A program made the translations under genes and the position numbers. Below, one piece after another: positions 8,485 to 17,610 of a DNA stretch of 64,000 bases; the first letter of the stretch is position 1, and every line of letters begins with the position of its first letter. The DNA comes from Pseudomonadota bacterium (GTDB lineage: Bacteria; Pseudomonadota; Alphaproteobacteria; Sphingomonadales; Sphingomonadaceae). The notes below the pieces were generated by a model. The model was not told the DNA's origin and searched no databases. It worked only from the letters and a program-made list of their open reading frames with translations. The DNA is taken from NCBI GenBank assembly GCA_023400405.1, contig JAEXFD010000057.1, forward strand, positions 93,976 through 157,975, read 5' to 3'.

Positions 8485-9831
8485 ATGTCTGCCTCCCCTG
8501 CCCGTCCGCTCAGCCTTTCCGCCCAAGGTCCGCTCAAGGGCCGCGTTGTCGTGCCCGGCGACAAGTCGATCAGCCATCGCTCGCTGATGTTCTCGGCGCT
8601 GGCGGTGGGCGAGAGCCGGATCACCGGACTGCTCGAGGGCGAGGACGTGCTCGCCACGGCCGCGGCGATGCGGGCAATGGGCGCGCGGATCGAGGGCGAC
8701 GCGGACGGCGTCTGGCACGTCGAGGGCGTCGGCGTCGGCGGGCTGCTCCAGCCCCAGGCGGCGCTCGACATGGGCAATTCGGGCACCTCGACTCGGCTGC
8801 TGATGGGCCTGGTCGCCAGCCATCCGATCACCGCGACCTTCACCGGCGACGCCTCGCTGTCGAGCCGGCCGATGGGCCGGGTGATCGAACCGCTGTCGCA
8901 GATGGGCGCGGACATCACCGCGAGCCCGGGCGGCCGCCTGCCGCTGATGGTGCGCGGGCTCAATCCCGCCGTGCCGATCGCCTACACGCTGCCGGTCGCC
9001 TCGGCCCAGGTAAAGTCGGCGGTGCTGCTCGCCGGGCTCAACACGCCGGGGATCACCCGCGTGATCGAGCCGGTGCCGACGCGCGACCATAGCGAGCGGA
9101 TGCTGCGCGGCTTCGGTGCCGAGCTGACCGTGGAGGAAACGCCCGAGGGCAAGTTGATCTCGATCCGCGGCGAGGCCGAGCTTCGCGCACAGGACATCGC
9201 GGTGCCGGGCGACCCGTCTTCGGCGGGCTTCTGGATGGTCGCCGCCTCGATCGTGCCGGGATCGGACCTGGTGATCGAGAATGTCTGCATGAACCCCACC
9301 CGCACCGGGCTGATCGCGGCGCTCAGGATGATGGGCGCCTCGATCGTCGAGGAAAACGCCCGCGAAGTCGGTGGCGAGCCCGTCGCGGACCTGCATGTCC
9401 GCCACGCGCCGCTGCGCGCCATCGAGGTGCCGCCTGAGCTCGCGCCGAGCATGATCGACGAATATCCGATCCTGTTCGTCGCCGCCGCGCTGGCCGAGGG
9501 GCGCACCGTCGCGCGCGGCGCGCATGAACTGCGCGTCAAGGAATCGGACCGGATCGCGACGATGCGCGCGGCGCTCGAAGCCTGCGGCGCGACGATCGAG
9601 GAATATGAAGACGGGCTGGCAATTACCGGCACCGCGGGCGCACCGCTGCCCGGAGGGGCACGGATCGCCTCGAAGCTCGATCACCGCATTGCCATGAGCA
9701 TGGCGGTTGCCGGTCTGGTGGCAACACGGCCGATCGAGATCGACGACGCCGCGCCGATCGCGACCAGCTATCCCGATTTCGTGGCCACCGCCGCGCGGCT
9801 CGGCGCCGATCCGCGCTGGATGAACCGCTGA
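8485..9831 (+). CDS. aroA: 3-phosphoshikimate 1-carboxyvinyltransferase (EPSP synthase)
   Basis: The 448-residue enzyme joins shikimate-3-phosphate and PEP in the chorismate pathway. GDKSISHRSLMF (about 20-31), DASLSSRPMGRV, SAQVKSAVLLAGLNTPG, RDHSERML and APSMIDEYPIL place it in the lineage of Agrobacterium CP4-like class II enzymes. In the GNxGT motif it reads GNSGTSTRL, with Gly where CP4 has Ala100. The ATG at 8485 sits inside a longer open frame and gives the expected N-terminus. In many alphaproteobacteria aroA is followed directly by cmk and rpsA; here two unknown genes intervene before cmk. Confidence 0.97.
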   Translation: MSASPARPLSLSAQGPLKGRVVVPGDKSISHRSLMFSALAVGESRITGLLEGEDVLATAAAMRAMGARIEGDADGVWHVEGVGVGGLLQPQAALDMGNSGTSTRLLMGLVASHPITATFTGDASLSSRPMGRVIEPLSQMGADITASPGGRLPLMVRGLNPAVPIAYTLPVASAQVKSAVLLAGLNTPGITRVIEPVPTRDHSERMLRGFGAELTVEETPEGKLISIRGEAELRAQDIAVPGDPSSAGFWMVAASIVPGSDLVIENVCMNPTRTGLIAALRMMGASIVEENAREVGGEPVADLHVRHAPLRAIEVPPELAPSMIDEYPILFVAAALAEGRTVARGAHELRVKESDRIATMRAALEACGATIEEYEDGLAITGTAGAPLPGGARIASKLDHRIAMSMAVAGLVATRPIEIDDAAPIATSYPDFVATAARLGADPRWMNR

Positions 9832-9963
9832 CCCATCGCCGCGGCTTCCCGGGCGGCTCGTTCCCGCACCGCTGAGCATTCCGATTCCGGCCCGATGACC
9901 GCGCGGCGAACGCCGCCGCGCCAGCGCGCGCGACTGCCGCGTTACAATAAATCATCCAATATC

Positions 9964-9977
9964 GAGTATCTATACTC
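9964..9977. repeat. Inverted repeat, possible operator
   Basis: GAGTAT-CT-ATACTC is a perfect 6-bp-arm palindrome in the AT-rich leader, about 250 bases upstream of the gene at 10223. Its size suits a dimeric repressor site, but no regulator is known. Confidence 0.35.
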
Positions 9978-9991
9978 CATCTCCGAACAAT

Positions 9992-10029
9992 AAGTTCCGA
10001 GAATTCGAGTCAAAGATTCGACGGAACTT
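9992..10029. repeat. Inverted repeat with 8-bp arms
   Basis: AAGTTCCG (9992-9999) and CGGAACTT (10022-10029) are perfect inverted arms separated by 22 bases. They could form a hairpin or a split operator in the leader of the unknown paralogue pair. Confidence 0.35.
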
Positions 10030-10222
10030 CTTTCCAATTTTATAAGCTGACCTTGCGGCGAGTCGCGGGTTCCACGTTCAGAATCCTCTTTCGCCCGTTT
10101 TGGTCGAAAGCCGTTTTTATAGATTCGGCAAGGTCGCGTCGAGAAAGTACTTCGGTAGCTTTCTGGAACGAATACGTGTGTCAATTTGCTCTATGCAGCA
10201 TTTTTACTTTTAGGAGGAAGAA

Positions 10223-11242
10223 ATGGATAAGTACACGATCTCGATCGACATGGATCAAGACACGGTCGAGCAGCTCGTCGAGAACGGGTTTTCGCTCTAT
10301 GCCTTCAAGGCCGTGGGGACGAGCGCCAGCTCGGGCCGCCCGACGGTCTGGGTGAAGACCCAGACGTTCAGCCTCAGCACGAAGGTCACGTGGCAGGAAC
10401 AGTTCGCAGCCTATACGTCGCTCACCACGAAGCTCGATGACGGAACGCAGATCGACGCGGCCGCCAGCTACGACATCAACCTCGGCTCGACGCTCAACGT
10501 GAATTCGCCCTCCGGCGTCGGATCGGTGGCGACCACGGGTACCGCAGGGGCGATCGACATCCACAATCTGATCGACACCCGCTTCACCTGCGGCATCTCC
10601 CAGACCTCCAGCGCCGGCACCAACATCCTGTGCGCACTGCCGCTGTTCGGCGGCCATGTCGACGTGATCGAGCCGATCGAGAAGGTGCTGCTCACCTTCG
10701 CCACCGACGCCGTCAACACCGGCACGGTGATCTACCAGTCGTTCGCGCCGGCGCTGATGGTCGACATGACCGGCGCCCCCGGCAACGCCCGCTCGGTCAA
10801 GTACAATATCGACAAGAACTGGGTGGCGAATACCGATCCCTGGGCGACGCAATATCCCGCGAGCACCGACCTGGCGCCCCTGCTGATCAACCAGAATGCA
10901 CAGCTCGTCCAGGCGGCGCAGAAGGGACTGAAGGCCATTGGGATGCGCAGCATCTCCGCCGCACAAGCCGATGGCGCGGCGCGGGTCGACGTCAACAATG
11001 TCCCCGAAGGCCATTACACCAACGTCAAGGTGACGCCGATCACCGGCACTTCGGGCTATCTGACCGGTGGCACCGGCACGATGTCGTCGATCGGCGTCTT
11101 CTCCTGCGGCGACTTCGCGAGCAACGACTTTCCCAAGATCGACGATCAGTCGACGATCATCGCGACCAATTCGGCCACGGGAAGGCTCTACCAGTTCGGT
11201 GCAAAATGCACGCACGCCGGCAAGACTTCCGACTATAAGTGA
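10223..11242 (+). CDS. Unknown-family protein, first of a tandem paralogue pair (339 aa)
   Basis: No family is recognised. Residues 1-225 match the next gene along their whole length. Shared blocks are NGFxLYAF (21-28), PTVW (40-43), YxIxxGxTLxV (about 83-92), FTCG (121-124), LFGG (141-144) and NWxANTDxWATQYPAxTDL (199-218). The protein is beta-rich, Thr/Ser/Asn-rich and without a signal peptide, with Cys123/Cys137 conserved in the partner. Residues about 226-339 are an extra C-terminal region with Cys295/Cys329. A canonical AGGAGG site and an AT-rich leader suggest high, regulated expression. A secreted or surface structural protein is one possibility, but nothing proves it. Confidence 0.8.
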   Translation: MDKYTISIDMDQDTVEQLVENGFSLYAFKAVGTSASSGRPTVWVKTQTFSLSTKVTWQEQFAAYTSLTTKLDDGTQIDAAASYDINLGSTLNVNSPSGVGSVATTGTAGAIDIHNLIDTRFTCGISQTSSAGTNILCALPLFGGHVDVIEPIEKVLLTFATDAVNTGTVIYQSFAPALMVDMTGAPGNARSVKYNIDKNWVANTDPWATQYPASTDLAPLLINQNAQLVQAAQKGLKAIGMRSISAAQADGAARVDVNNVPEGHYTNVKVTPITGTSGYLTGGTGTMSSIGVFSCGDFASNDFPKIDDQSTIIATNSATGRLYQFGAKCTHAGKTSDYK

Positions 11243-11253
11243 GGACGATCAGG

Positions 11254-11279
11254 ACGGAGCGGCCATCAGGTCGCTCCGT
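11254..11279 (+). terminator. Hairpin between the two unknown paralogues
   Basis: ACGGAGCG (11254-11261) and CGCTCCGT (11272-11279) form a perfect 8-bp stem with a 10-base loop just after the first paralogue. The following TTCACTT is only weakly T-rich. It may attenuate transcription into, or protect the mRNA upstream of, the second gene. Confidence 0.45.
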
Positions 11280-11324
11280 TCACTTGCACCGCCTCGGCGG
11301 GACATGCTGGCCGGGGAGTCGAGA

Positions 11325-12047
11325 TTGGCGGACGTCCGAACCATCATCATCAAGCTGGAAGGCGATACCGCCGGCACGCTGATCGCCAACGGCTTCCAGC
11401 TCTATGCCTTCCAGGCCATGGACACCAACATCGCCGGCTGGCCCACGATATGGTTTGCGACCGGCACATTGGCCCAAACCCTCACGTTGCAGATCGATTC
11501 GGCGGCCCAGGCCTACACGACGCTGCCGCCCGATATGCGGCCGCCCGCGGTGGTCACGCCAGGCGCACTCTATCCGATCGCTGCCGGCCAGACCCTGCGG
11601 GTGACCAGCACCGCCGGCACCGGTAGTGTCGTCGATGGCGGTTTGCCCGGGGCCCTGTCGATCCTCGACACGACCACGACGCAATTCACGTGCGGAGCCA
11701 CCGCCGGCCTCGCCGGCGCCGCCGCAGCGCCCGCCTGCGCCGTGCAGCTGTTCGGCGGCAACCAGGTGCTGCTCCGCCCCCGCCCGGCCTATTTCGTGGC
11801 CTTCGAATCGAGCGTCCGCTCGGTTGGCCAGGCCGTTCGCGCGCTTTCGGCGCCTGGGCTGCTCGTCTCGCTGGAAGACGCGAGCAGCCGCACCGTGAGC
11901 TATGCGCTCAACACCAACTGGTCGGCCAATACCGATGCCTGGGCGACACAATATCCGGCCGGCACCGACCTGACGACCGTGCTCATCGATCCCGTCCTCG
12001 GCATCGCGGCGTCGAGGCGGGCCAAGGCGAAGCCGGCGGACGGCTAA
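11325..12047 (+). CDS. Unknown-family protein, second of the tandem paralogue pair (240 aa)
   Basis: This is a shorter paralogue of the preceding gene. It keeps NGFQLYAF, PTIW, the Y-P-I-G-TL-V block, FTCG, LFGG and NWSANTDAWATQYPAGTDL, but ends soon after the last block, with a basic tail (SRRAKAKPADG). The TTG at 11325 is preferred as start because GGGGAG precedes it by six bases and the start then aligns with the paralogue; an ATG at 11304 is the alternative. There is no signal peptide. The function is unknown, and the pair separates aroA from cmk. Confidence 0.78.
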   Translation: MADVRTIIIKLEGDTAGTLIANGFQLYAFQAMDTNIAGWPTIWFATGTLAQTLTLQIDSAAQAYTTLPPDMRPPAVVTPGALYPIAAGQTLRVTSTAGTGSVVDGGLPGALSILDTTTTQFTCGATAGLAGAAAAPACAVQLFGGNQVLLRPRPAYFVAFESSVRSVGQAVRALSAPGLLVSLEDASSRTVSYALNTNWSANTDAWATQYPAGTDLTTVLIDPVLGIAASRRAKAKPADG

Positions 12048-12098
12048 ATCTCGCTCCGCCCCTTGACGCCCGGCGCCCGGCCCGCGAACGCAGGCGGC

Positions 12099-12740
12099 AT
12101 GATCATCGCAGTCGACGGACCGGCAGCCTCGGGCAAGGGCACGATCGCGCGCGCATTGGCGCGGCATTACAGCCTGCCGCATCTCGATACCGGCCTGCTC
12201 TACCGCGCCGTTGCGGCGACCGTGCTGCGCGAGGATCTGGACCCGGCCAGGGAGGCGGACGCCGTCTCCGCCTGCCGCTTCGACGACTCGCTCCTCGACG
12301 ATCCGTGGCTCCGCACCGACGAGGTCGGCAAGGCGGCGTCGGTCGTTTCCGCGCATCCGCTCGTTCGCGCCGCGCTGCTCAACCGGCAGAAGAAATTCGC
12401 CCGCCAGCCCGGCGGCGCCGTGCTCGACGGGCGCGACATCGGGACCGTCATCGCGCCCGATGCGGACGTGAAGCTGTTCGTCAAGGCGACGCCGACGATC
12501 CGCGCCCAGCGCCGCCATCTCGAGCTCAGGAAGCACGGCGTCCAGGCCAGCCTCGACAAGGTGCTGGCCGACATCCGCGCCCGCGACGAACGCGACAGCA
12601 AGCGCGCGGACGCACCGATGATGCAGGCCGCCGACGCCGTGGTGCTTGATACCAGCTTCCTGTCGATCGACGCCGCGGTCCAGCGCGCCATCGCGATCGC
12701 CGAGGAACGTCGCGTCCGGGCTGGCTCCGAACAGGGTTAA
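12099..12740 (+). CDS. cmk: Cytidylate kinase
   Basis: The 213-residue cytosolic kinase makes CDP/dCDP from CMP/dCMP with ATP. The P-loop GPAASGKGT is at about residues 7-15, followed by HLDTGLLYRAVA, GRDIGTVIAPDADVKLFV and a lid segment DERDSKRADAP, all typical. The ATG at 12099 gives the expected MIIAVDGPAASG start; an in-frame ATG at 12063 would add 12 unlikely residues. rpsA, which usually follows cmk in alphaproteobacteria, is not downstream here. Confidence 0.97.
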   Translation: MIIAVDGPAASGKGTIARALARHYSLPHLDTGLLYRAVAATVLREDLDPAREADAVSACRFDDSLLDDPWLRTDEVGKAASVVSAHPLVRAALLNRQKKFARQPGGAVLDGRDIGTVIAPDADVKLFVKATPTIRAQRRHLELRKHGVQASLDKVLADIRARDERDSKRADAPMMQAADAVVLDTSFLSIDAAVQRAIAIAEERRVRAGSEQG

Positions 12741-12797
12741 CCTGTTCCTAACCACGCTTCGCCAAGGATCGCCCGCGACTGGGACCGGGGGATCACG

Positions 12798-15170
12798 ATG
12801 CAGACGACCGTGCGCGCATTCGAAGTGGAGGGCCTGCTCGACCGCGCGCCCGCGGGCATCGAAGTGCTGTCGCTCGACTGCTTCGATACGCTGATCTGGC
12901 GCAACACCCACGCGCCGACCGACGTCTTCGCCGATCTCGGCCTGCCCGGCGGCGGCATCGAGCCGCGCATGTGGGCCGAAGCGCAGGCACGCAAGCGCGC
13001 CTGGGCGCGCGACGGCGCCGCCGAGATCGGGCTGGCCGACGTCTATCGCAACCTGCTCGAAACGGCGGATGCCGAGGCGATCGACGCCGCGGTCGCCCGC
13101 GAGCTCGAGATCGAGGCCAGCCACGCCTTCGCCTTCGCGCCGACGGTCGGGCTGATGCGCGAGGCCAAGCGGCGCGGGCTGCGCATCGTCATGGTCTCGG
13201 ACATGTATCTCACCGAAGCGCAGCTGCGCGCGCATATCACCGGTGCGGCGGGAGAGGACGTGCTTGCGCTGGTCGATCGCATCTTCGTCTCCAATGCCTA
13301 TGGCGAAGGCAAGTGCGACGGCCTGTTCGACCATATGCTCGAAGCGCTCGACGTCGCGCCCGACAAGGTCCTCCATCTCGGCGACAATCACAGCGCCGAT
13401 TTCGTGGCGGCCGCCGAGCGTGGCATCCATGCCGTCCATCTCGTCCAGTTCGATCCCGACGCCGTCGCGCGACTGCGCATGGAGGCGGCAACCGCGCTGA
13501 TCCTCGATCCGCATGCGGCGATCTCGCGCGCGGTCGCGCAGCCGCATCGCGCCCAGGTGGCGCTGCGCACCCGCGACGATCCCGCCTATGCGCTCGGACA
13601 CGACATCATGGGGCCTGGCCTCACCGCCTTCGCCCATTGGCTCAAGCAGGAGCTCGATGCCGCCAGCGCCGCCGCCGGCCGGACGGTGCGCCCGCTGTTC
13701 GTGATGCGCGACGGCTATCTTCCCTATCGCGTGTTCGACGCGCTCTATCCCGAGGCCGGCGCGAGCACCGTCGAGATCAGCCGGTTCGTCGCCTGGCGCG
13801 CGAGCATCGCCGATCCGGCGCGGCTGGACGACTATCTCGACGAATGGGCAGAGCAGCTGCCGGTGCGCGCGCTCGCCCGCCAGCTGATGCTGTTCGAGCA
13901 CGAATATGCGAAGTTCGCCAAGGGCGGCGACACCGAGGCGCAGCGCCAGGGCTTTGCCAAATGGGTGCGCGGCAATGCCGAGATCCAGCGAAAGATCTTC
14001 ACGCGCCGCCAGTCCTTCGTCGGCAAGCTCGTCGCACACCTGAACGCGGCGGGCGTCCAGGATGGCGACGCGGTGATGCTGGTCGATATCGGCTATGCCG
14101 GCACGGTGCAGAACCTGCTGACGCCGGTTCTCGCCAAGGCAATGAACGTCGCGGTCTCGGGCCGCTACGTGTTCCTGCGCGAAAAGCGGCAATCCGGGCT
14201 CGACAAGCGCGGCATGCTCGACGTGCGCAACTTCGACTATCGCACGCTCCAGGCGCTGTCGCGCTCGATCGTCGTGCTCGAACAGCTCTGCAATGTCGAG
14301 CAGGGATCGACGATCGACTTCGACGCGAACGGCATGCCGGTGCGCGAAAAGGTCGATGCCAAGGCGGCGCACAATGCGACGCGCGGAATCGTGCAGGATG
14401 CCTGCCTCGATTTCGTCCGAACCTGCCGCACCAGCCAGCTGCGCCCGCCCCGTTCGGACGATGTCGAGAGCCGCTGCCGCGCCGCGGCGGCCAGCTTCGC
14501 CCGCCTGTTCTTCCTGCCCAGCGCCGGCGAAGTCGCGGTGTTCGAGCGCTTCGACTATGATTGCAACATGGGCAGCGCGGTCAGCGAAGCGATGATCGAC
14601 GCGCGCCGCGGCCGCGAGGGCCTGCGCCGCCGCGGCCTGACCTTCTACAACGAGCATATGCCGCAATTCATGTCGGCCGAGCTCCAGGCCCAAGGCCTGC
14701 CCGTCAGTCTCGCCAATTTCGCGGCCTCGCGCTTCAAGCTCGACTTGCGCAGTACCGATTTCGAAGTCGGCGGGATCGAGGTGCCGGTGATCCTCGCCGG
14801 CGCCGCCCAGCAGGGCGTGCTGCCCTTTACCGCCTGGCCCACTGCCGAGGGCTATTACCATCTGCGCGTGCCGGTCGGTGCGCAGCGCCCGATCGTCGCC
14901 GTGCAGCTCGGCCAGATTTGCGAATGGGTCCAGGTCGAGGAATTCGGGTTCACGTCGCTCGACGAGATGCGCAAGGGCCGCCAGGCGACGATTGCCGCGC
15001 AGGCCACCGTCGACGGCATGGAGACCATGGCCCCCGGCCTGTTCCGCGCCGGCTCTACCGGCGTGCTGATCGCGGCGCCGCCACCCGGCACCGATCCGAT
15101 GATCCTGTCGCTGGTCTTCCGCCCGGTGGTCGAACGCAGCCAGGCGGCCGAGCTGCGCGCCGCCGCCTGA
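12798..15170 (+). CDS. Large HAD-superfamily protein (COG5610-like)
   Basis: The N-terminal 230 residues carry a HAD phosphatase core: LDCFDTL (Asp27 as nucleophile in the DxFDT variant), VSDMY (motif II) and LHLGDNHSAD (motif IV), with a Lys-containing AYGEGKCDG (motif III). The remaining 550 residues have no obvious domain name but include RDGYLPYRVF and DIGYAGTVQN. COG5610-type proteins often occur with capsule or surface-polysaccharide genes, where they are thought to act on sugar phosphates. No such genes are adjacent. The 790-residue length suits this two-part family. Confidence 0.8.
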   Translation: MQTTVRAFEVEGLLDRAPAGIEVLSLDCFDTLIWRNTHAPTDVFADLGLPGGGIEPRMWAEAQARKRAWARDGAAEIGLADVYRNLLETADAEAIDAAVARELEIEASHAFAFAPTVGLMREAKRRGLRIVMVSDMYLTEAQLRAHITGAAGEDVLALVDRIFVSNAYGEGKCDGLFDHMLEALDVAPDKVLHLGDNHSADFVAAAERGIHAVHLVQFDPDAVARLRMEAATALILDPHAAISRAVAQPHRAQVALRTRDDPAYALGHDIMGPGLTAFAHWLKQELDAASAAAGRTVRPLFVMRDGYLPYRVFDALYPEAGASTVEISRFVAWRASIADPARLDDYLDEWAEQLPVRALARQLMLFEHEYAKFAKGGDTEAQRQGFAKWVRGNAEIQRKIFTRRQSFVGKLVAHLNAAGVQDGDAVMLVDIGYAGTVQNLLTPVLAKAMNVAVSGRYVFLREKRQSGLDKRGMLDVRNFDYRTLQALSRSIVVLEQLCNVEQGSTIDFDANGMPVREKVDAKAAHNATRGIVQDACLDFVRTCRTSQLRPPRSDDVESRCRAAAASFARLFFLPSAGEVAVFERFDYDCNMGSAVSEAMIDARRGREGLRRRGLTFYNEHMPQFMSAELQAQGLPVSLANFAASRFKLDLRSTDFEVGGIEVPVILAGAAQQGVLPFTAWPTAEGYYHLRVPVGAQRPIVAVQLGQICEWVQVEEFGFTSLDEMRKGRQATIAAQATVDGMETMAPGLFRAGSTGVLIAAPPPGTDPMILSLVFRPVVERSQAAELRAAA

Positions 15171-15309
15171 GCCTCAGTCCGGCTCGCGGACGAGGATATA
15201 GTTTTCATGGAGAATTTCGGTTCAGTGAAAGCCGAAGGGCTGCGACGAGCAAGCGCCTGATTTCCGCCATGAACTTCGCCGAGCATTCTCTTGCGAGAGG
15301 GAGTGAACG

Positions 15310-17529
15310 ATGCGGCATCGATGGTGGCTGGGAGCGGCGCTCGTCGGCTCAATATGTCTCGTCGGTGCGCCAGGCATCGCCCAGCCTTCGGAACCTCGCC
15401 ACGCCATGACCCTCGATGACGTGCTCGATGTCGAGCATGTCGATAGCGCCACGCTGTCCCCCGACGGCAGTTCGATCGCCGCCGTGGTTGAGCGTCCGGC
15501 GCGTGCCGGGGAAGTCTATGGCCGGCTGCCCTATGAGATCGATCCTACCCGCGGCGATATCTGGCTGATCGATGCGCGCAGCGGCGCGCGGCGCCCGATC
15601 ACGCATGGCGCAGGCAGCGCGGCGGGCTATTGGTGCGCCACCTGGTCCCCTGACGGCCGCAGGCTGGCATTGCTTTCGACTCAACCGGCAGGGCGCGAAC
15701 CGCGCGGCGGCGACAATGTGCGGCTCTATGTCTGGGATCGGGCGGGTGGCGCGGCGAGGCGGATGGGCGATGCTGCGGTGATGACCCAGACGCGCTATGG
15801 CAGCGCGCTCTATCGACTTGACCTGCGCGGCGGCGCGAACCGGCGCGATCGCGCCCATGCTTGCAATCCCGACGAAGACGGCGCCCCCTTCCTCTGGCTC
15901 GATGCCAACCGCATCCTCGTCCTCACCCTCCCGCAGGGCCAGGTCTCGGCGGTACTCGATCAATATGGTCGGCCGTACGCAGAAGCAGCCCGCACCGCGG
16001 CACGTCTGCGCGCCGGCGTCGAGCCTACCGCGCTCGCCATGGGCAGCGGCACGGCAAGGGTGCCGCGCGATGAAGCCGCCAATCGGGCCACCCTCCGCAT
16101 CGTCGATGTGCGGAACGGCCGCTTCCAGACGATCGCCGACGTGCCGACCTATCCGTTTCGCGGCGCGCTCAGCCTTTCGCTATCCCCCGACGGCAAAGGG
16201 CTAGCAGTGCTTGCGACGCTCGGAGGCATCCAGCCGGTCCAGGGCCGGAAACTGCCCCCGAATGACGATGACAATTGGCTGGTCGAGCGCCGGCTCGGCT
16301 TCGTCGATCTGACGCCCGGCGCCACGATCCGCTGGGTCTCCCCGCCCGCCGCGGCCCGCGCTCCGCTTCTCCTGCTCGACTGGACCCGAGGCGGCGGAGT
16401 CGCCTTCTCGGCAAGAGCGGACCCCTTTTCGGATCGCGTCGCCACCTTCGTCGCCATGCCAGATGGCAGCGTTACCCCCGTGCCTGAGGGGAGTGCCGCC
16501 AAAGCGGTCGAACGAACCTTCAAGCTGCCCCCGCACAGCCTGTTGCTCGACGACCGACCCGACCTCGATACAGTCGTGTGGAGCGAAGAGACCCGCAAGG
16601 GACTCGTCCTGCATCTCTCCCGCGCCTCGACCAACACGACGCGCGACCTTTGGACGCTTGCCAGCCATCTCGCTTCGATCGATTGGGGCGAAGCGCGGCT
16701 GATCGACTATGCCGGCAAGGATCATGCGCCGCTCAAGGCCGTGGCGCTCCTGCCCCCCGGCTATCGCGCCGATCGCCGCTACCCGACCCTGGTCTGGGTC
16801 TATGGCGGCTACAAGGTGCCCGACCTCGCGGATGATTTCATGACCGGGCCGATGCAGCCGGGTCTCTACAATCTCTATCTCTACGCCGCCCGCGGTTATG
16901 TTGTACTGATCCCTTCGATGCCGCTCGGCGATCGCAGCGAGGGCGCCGGGAGCTACACCCGGATCGGCGACGGCGTGATGCCGGCGATCGACAAGTTGGT
17001 GGCGATGGGCATCGCCGATCCCGACTGCGTCGGCGTGTTCGGCCAAAGCTTCGGCGGCTACAGCGTGTTCGCGCTGCTCAGCCAGACGCACCGCTTCAAG
17101 GCCGGGGTCGCGATGGCGGGCATCAGCGACGTCTCCAGCCTGTATGGCGAACTCGATCCGGGCGCCGTCGGCTATCCCGGAATCGCGCACGAGAAGAGCG
17201 ACAATTGGGCGGAGCTATGGGGCACCGGGCGCGCAACGCCGCCCTGGGGCGACCCGGCCGGGTTCGCCGCGGTCTCGCCGCTCAGCTATGTCGATCGAGT
17301 CGAGACGCCGCTTCTCATCGTCCATGGCGATCTCGACATGCGCGGGCCACCTTCACAGGCCGAGCGCTTCTTCTACGCGCTCTATGCGCAGGGCAAGACG
17401 GCGAGGTTCGTGCGCTATGGCGGGGAGAGCCACAGCCTGGCCCAATCGCCCGCCAATATCCGAAGCATCTTCGCCGAGACCAATGCCTGGTTCGATCGCT
17501 ATCTTCAGCCGCAAGCTCCTCGTCCGTGA
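15310..17529 (+). CDS. Secreted S9-family (prolyl-oligopeptidase-like) serine peptidase
   Basis: This 739-residue protein has an N-terminal signal peptide (cleavage near GIAQ, about residue 25) and should act in the periplasm. The middle is a WD40-like beta-propeller with repeated LSPDG motifs. The C-terminal alpha/beta-hydrolase domain shows the triad: Ser580 in GQSFGGY, Asp676 in HGDLDMRG and His708 in GESHSLA. The group cleaves short peptides or acyl-peptides. GAGAGGGAG precedes the ATG by 6 bases. It appears to be a single-gene unit between the HAD gene and dxs. Confidence 0.92.
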   Translation: MRHRWWLGAALVGSICLVGAPGIAQPSEPRHAMTLDDVLDVEHVDSATLSPDGSSIAAVVERPARAGEVYGRLPYEIDPTRGDIWLIDARSGARRPITHGAGSAAGYWCATWSPDGRRLALLSTQPAGREPRGGDNVRLYVWDRAGGAARRMGDAAVMTQTRYGSALYRLDLRGGANRRDRAHACNPDEDGAPFLWLDANRILVLTLPQGQVSAVLDQYGRPYAEAARTAARLRAGVEPTALAMGSGTARVPRDEAANRATLRIVDVRNGRFQTIADVPTYPFRGALSLSLSPDGKGLAVLATLGGIQPVQGRKLPPNDDDNWLVERRLGFVDLTPGATIRWVSPPAAARAPLLLLDWTRGGGVAFSARADPFSDRVATFVAMPDGSVTPVPEGSAAKAVERTFKLPPHSLLLDDRPDLDTVVWSEETRKGLVLHLSRASTNTTRDLWTLASHLASIDWGEARLIDYAGKDHAPLKAVALLPPGYRADRRYPTLVWVYGGYKVPDLADDFMTGPMQPGLYNLYLYAARGYVVLIPSMPLGDRSEGAGSYTRIGDGVMPAIDKLVAMGIADPDCVGVFGQSFGGYSVFALLSQTHRFKAGVAMAGISDVSSLYGELDPGAVGYPGIAHEKSDNWAELWGTGRATPPWGDPAGFAAVSPLSYVDRVETPLLIVHGDLDMRGPPSQAERFFYALYAQGKTARFVRYGGESHSLAQSPANIRSIFAETNAWFDRYLQPQAPRP

Positions 17530-17610
17530 CCGCAACTGCACACCCCCTGCACGTAAAATCCCCGATTGAAGCGTTCGACTTCGCGTTCTTGCAGGCGTAA
17601 GGGGTATCGG

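Larger units (their letters stand above)
9832..10222 (+). promoter_or_regulatory. AT-rich leader between aroA and the unknown paralogue pair
   Basis: This 391-base stretch has no convincing gene. From about 9950 to 10220 it is distinctly more AT-rich than anything nearby. It holds two inverted repeats (9964-9977 and 9992-10029) and ends in a canonical AGGAGG ribosome-binding site (10212-10217), five bases before the ATG at 10223. It therefore looks like a regulated, strong promoter/leader for the downstream gene. A short minus-strand frame (9942-10184) is not supported. Confidence 0.5.

Noticed and set aside
9942..10184. 80-codon minus-strand frame in the AT-rich leader
   Set aside because: No ribosome-binding site, codon use unlike genes, and it overlaps the inverted repeats of the leader.
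11280..14861. 1193-codon open frame on the minus strand
   Set aside because: It is antisense to cmk, the HAD protein and one unknown paralogue, all of which have recognisable motifs or family blocks. GC-rich third positions create long shadow frames in this genome type.
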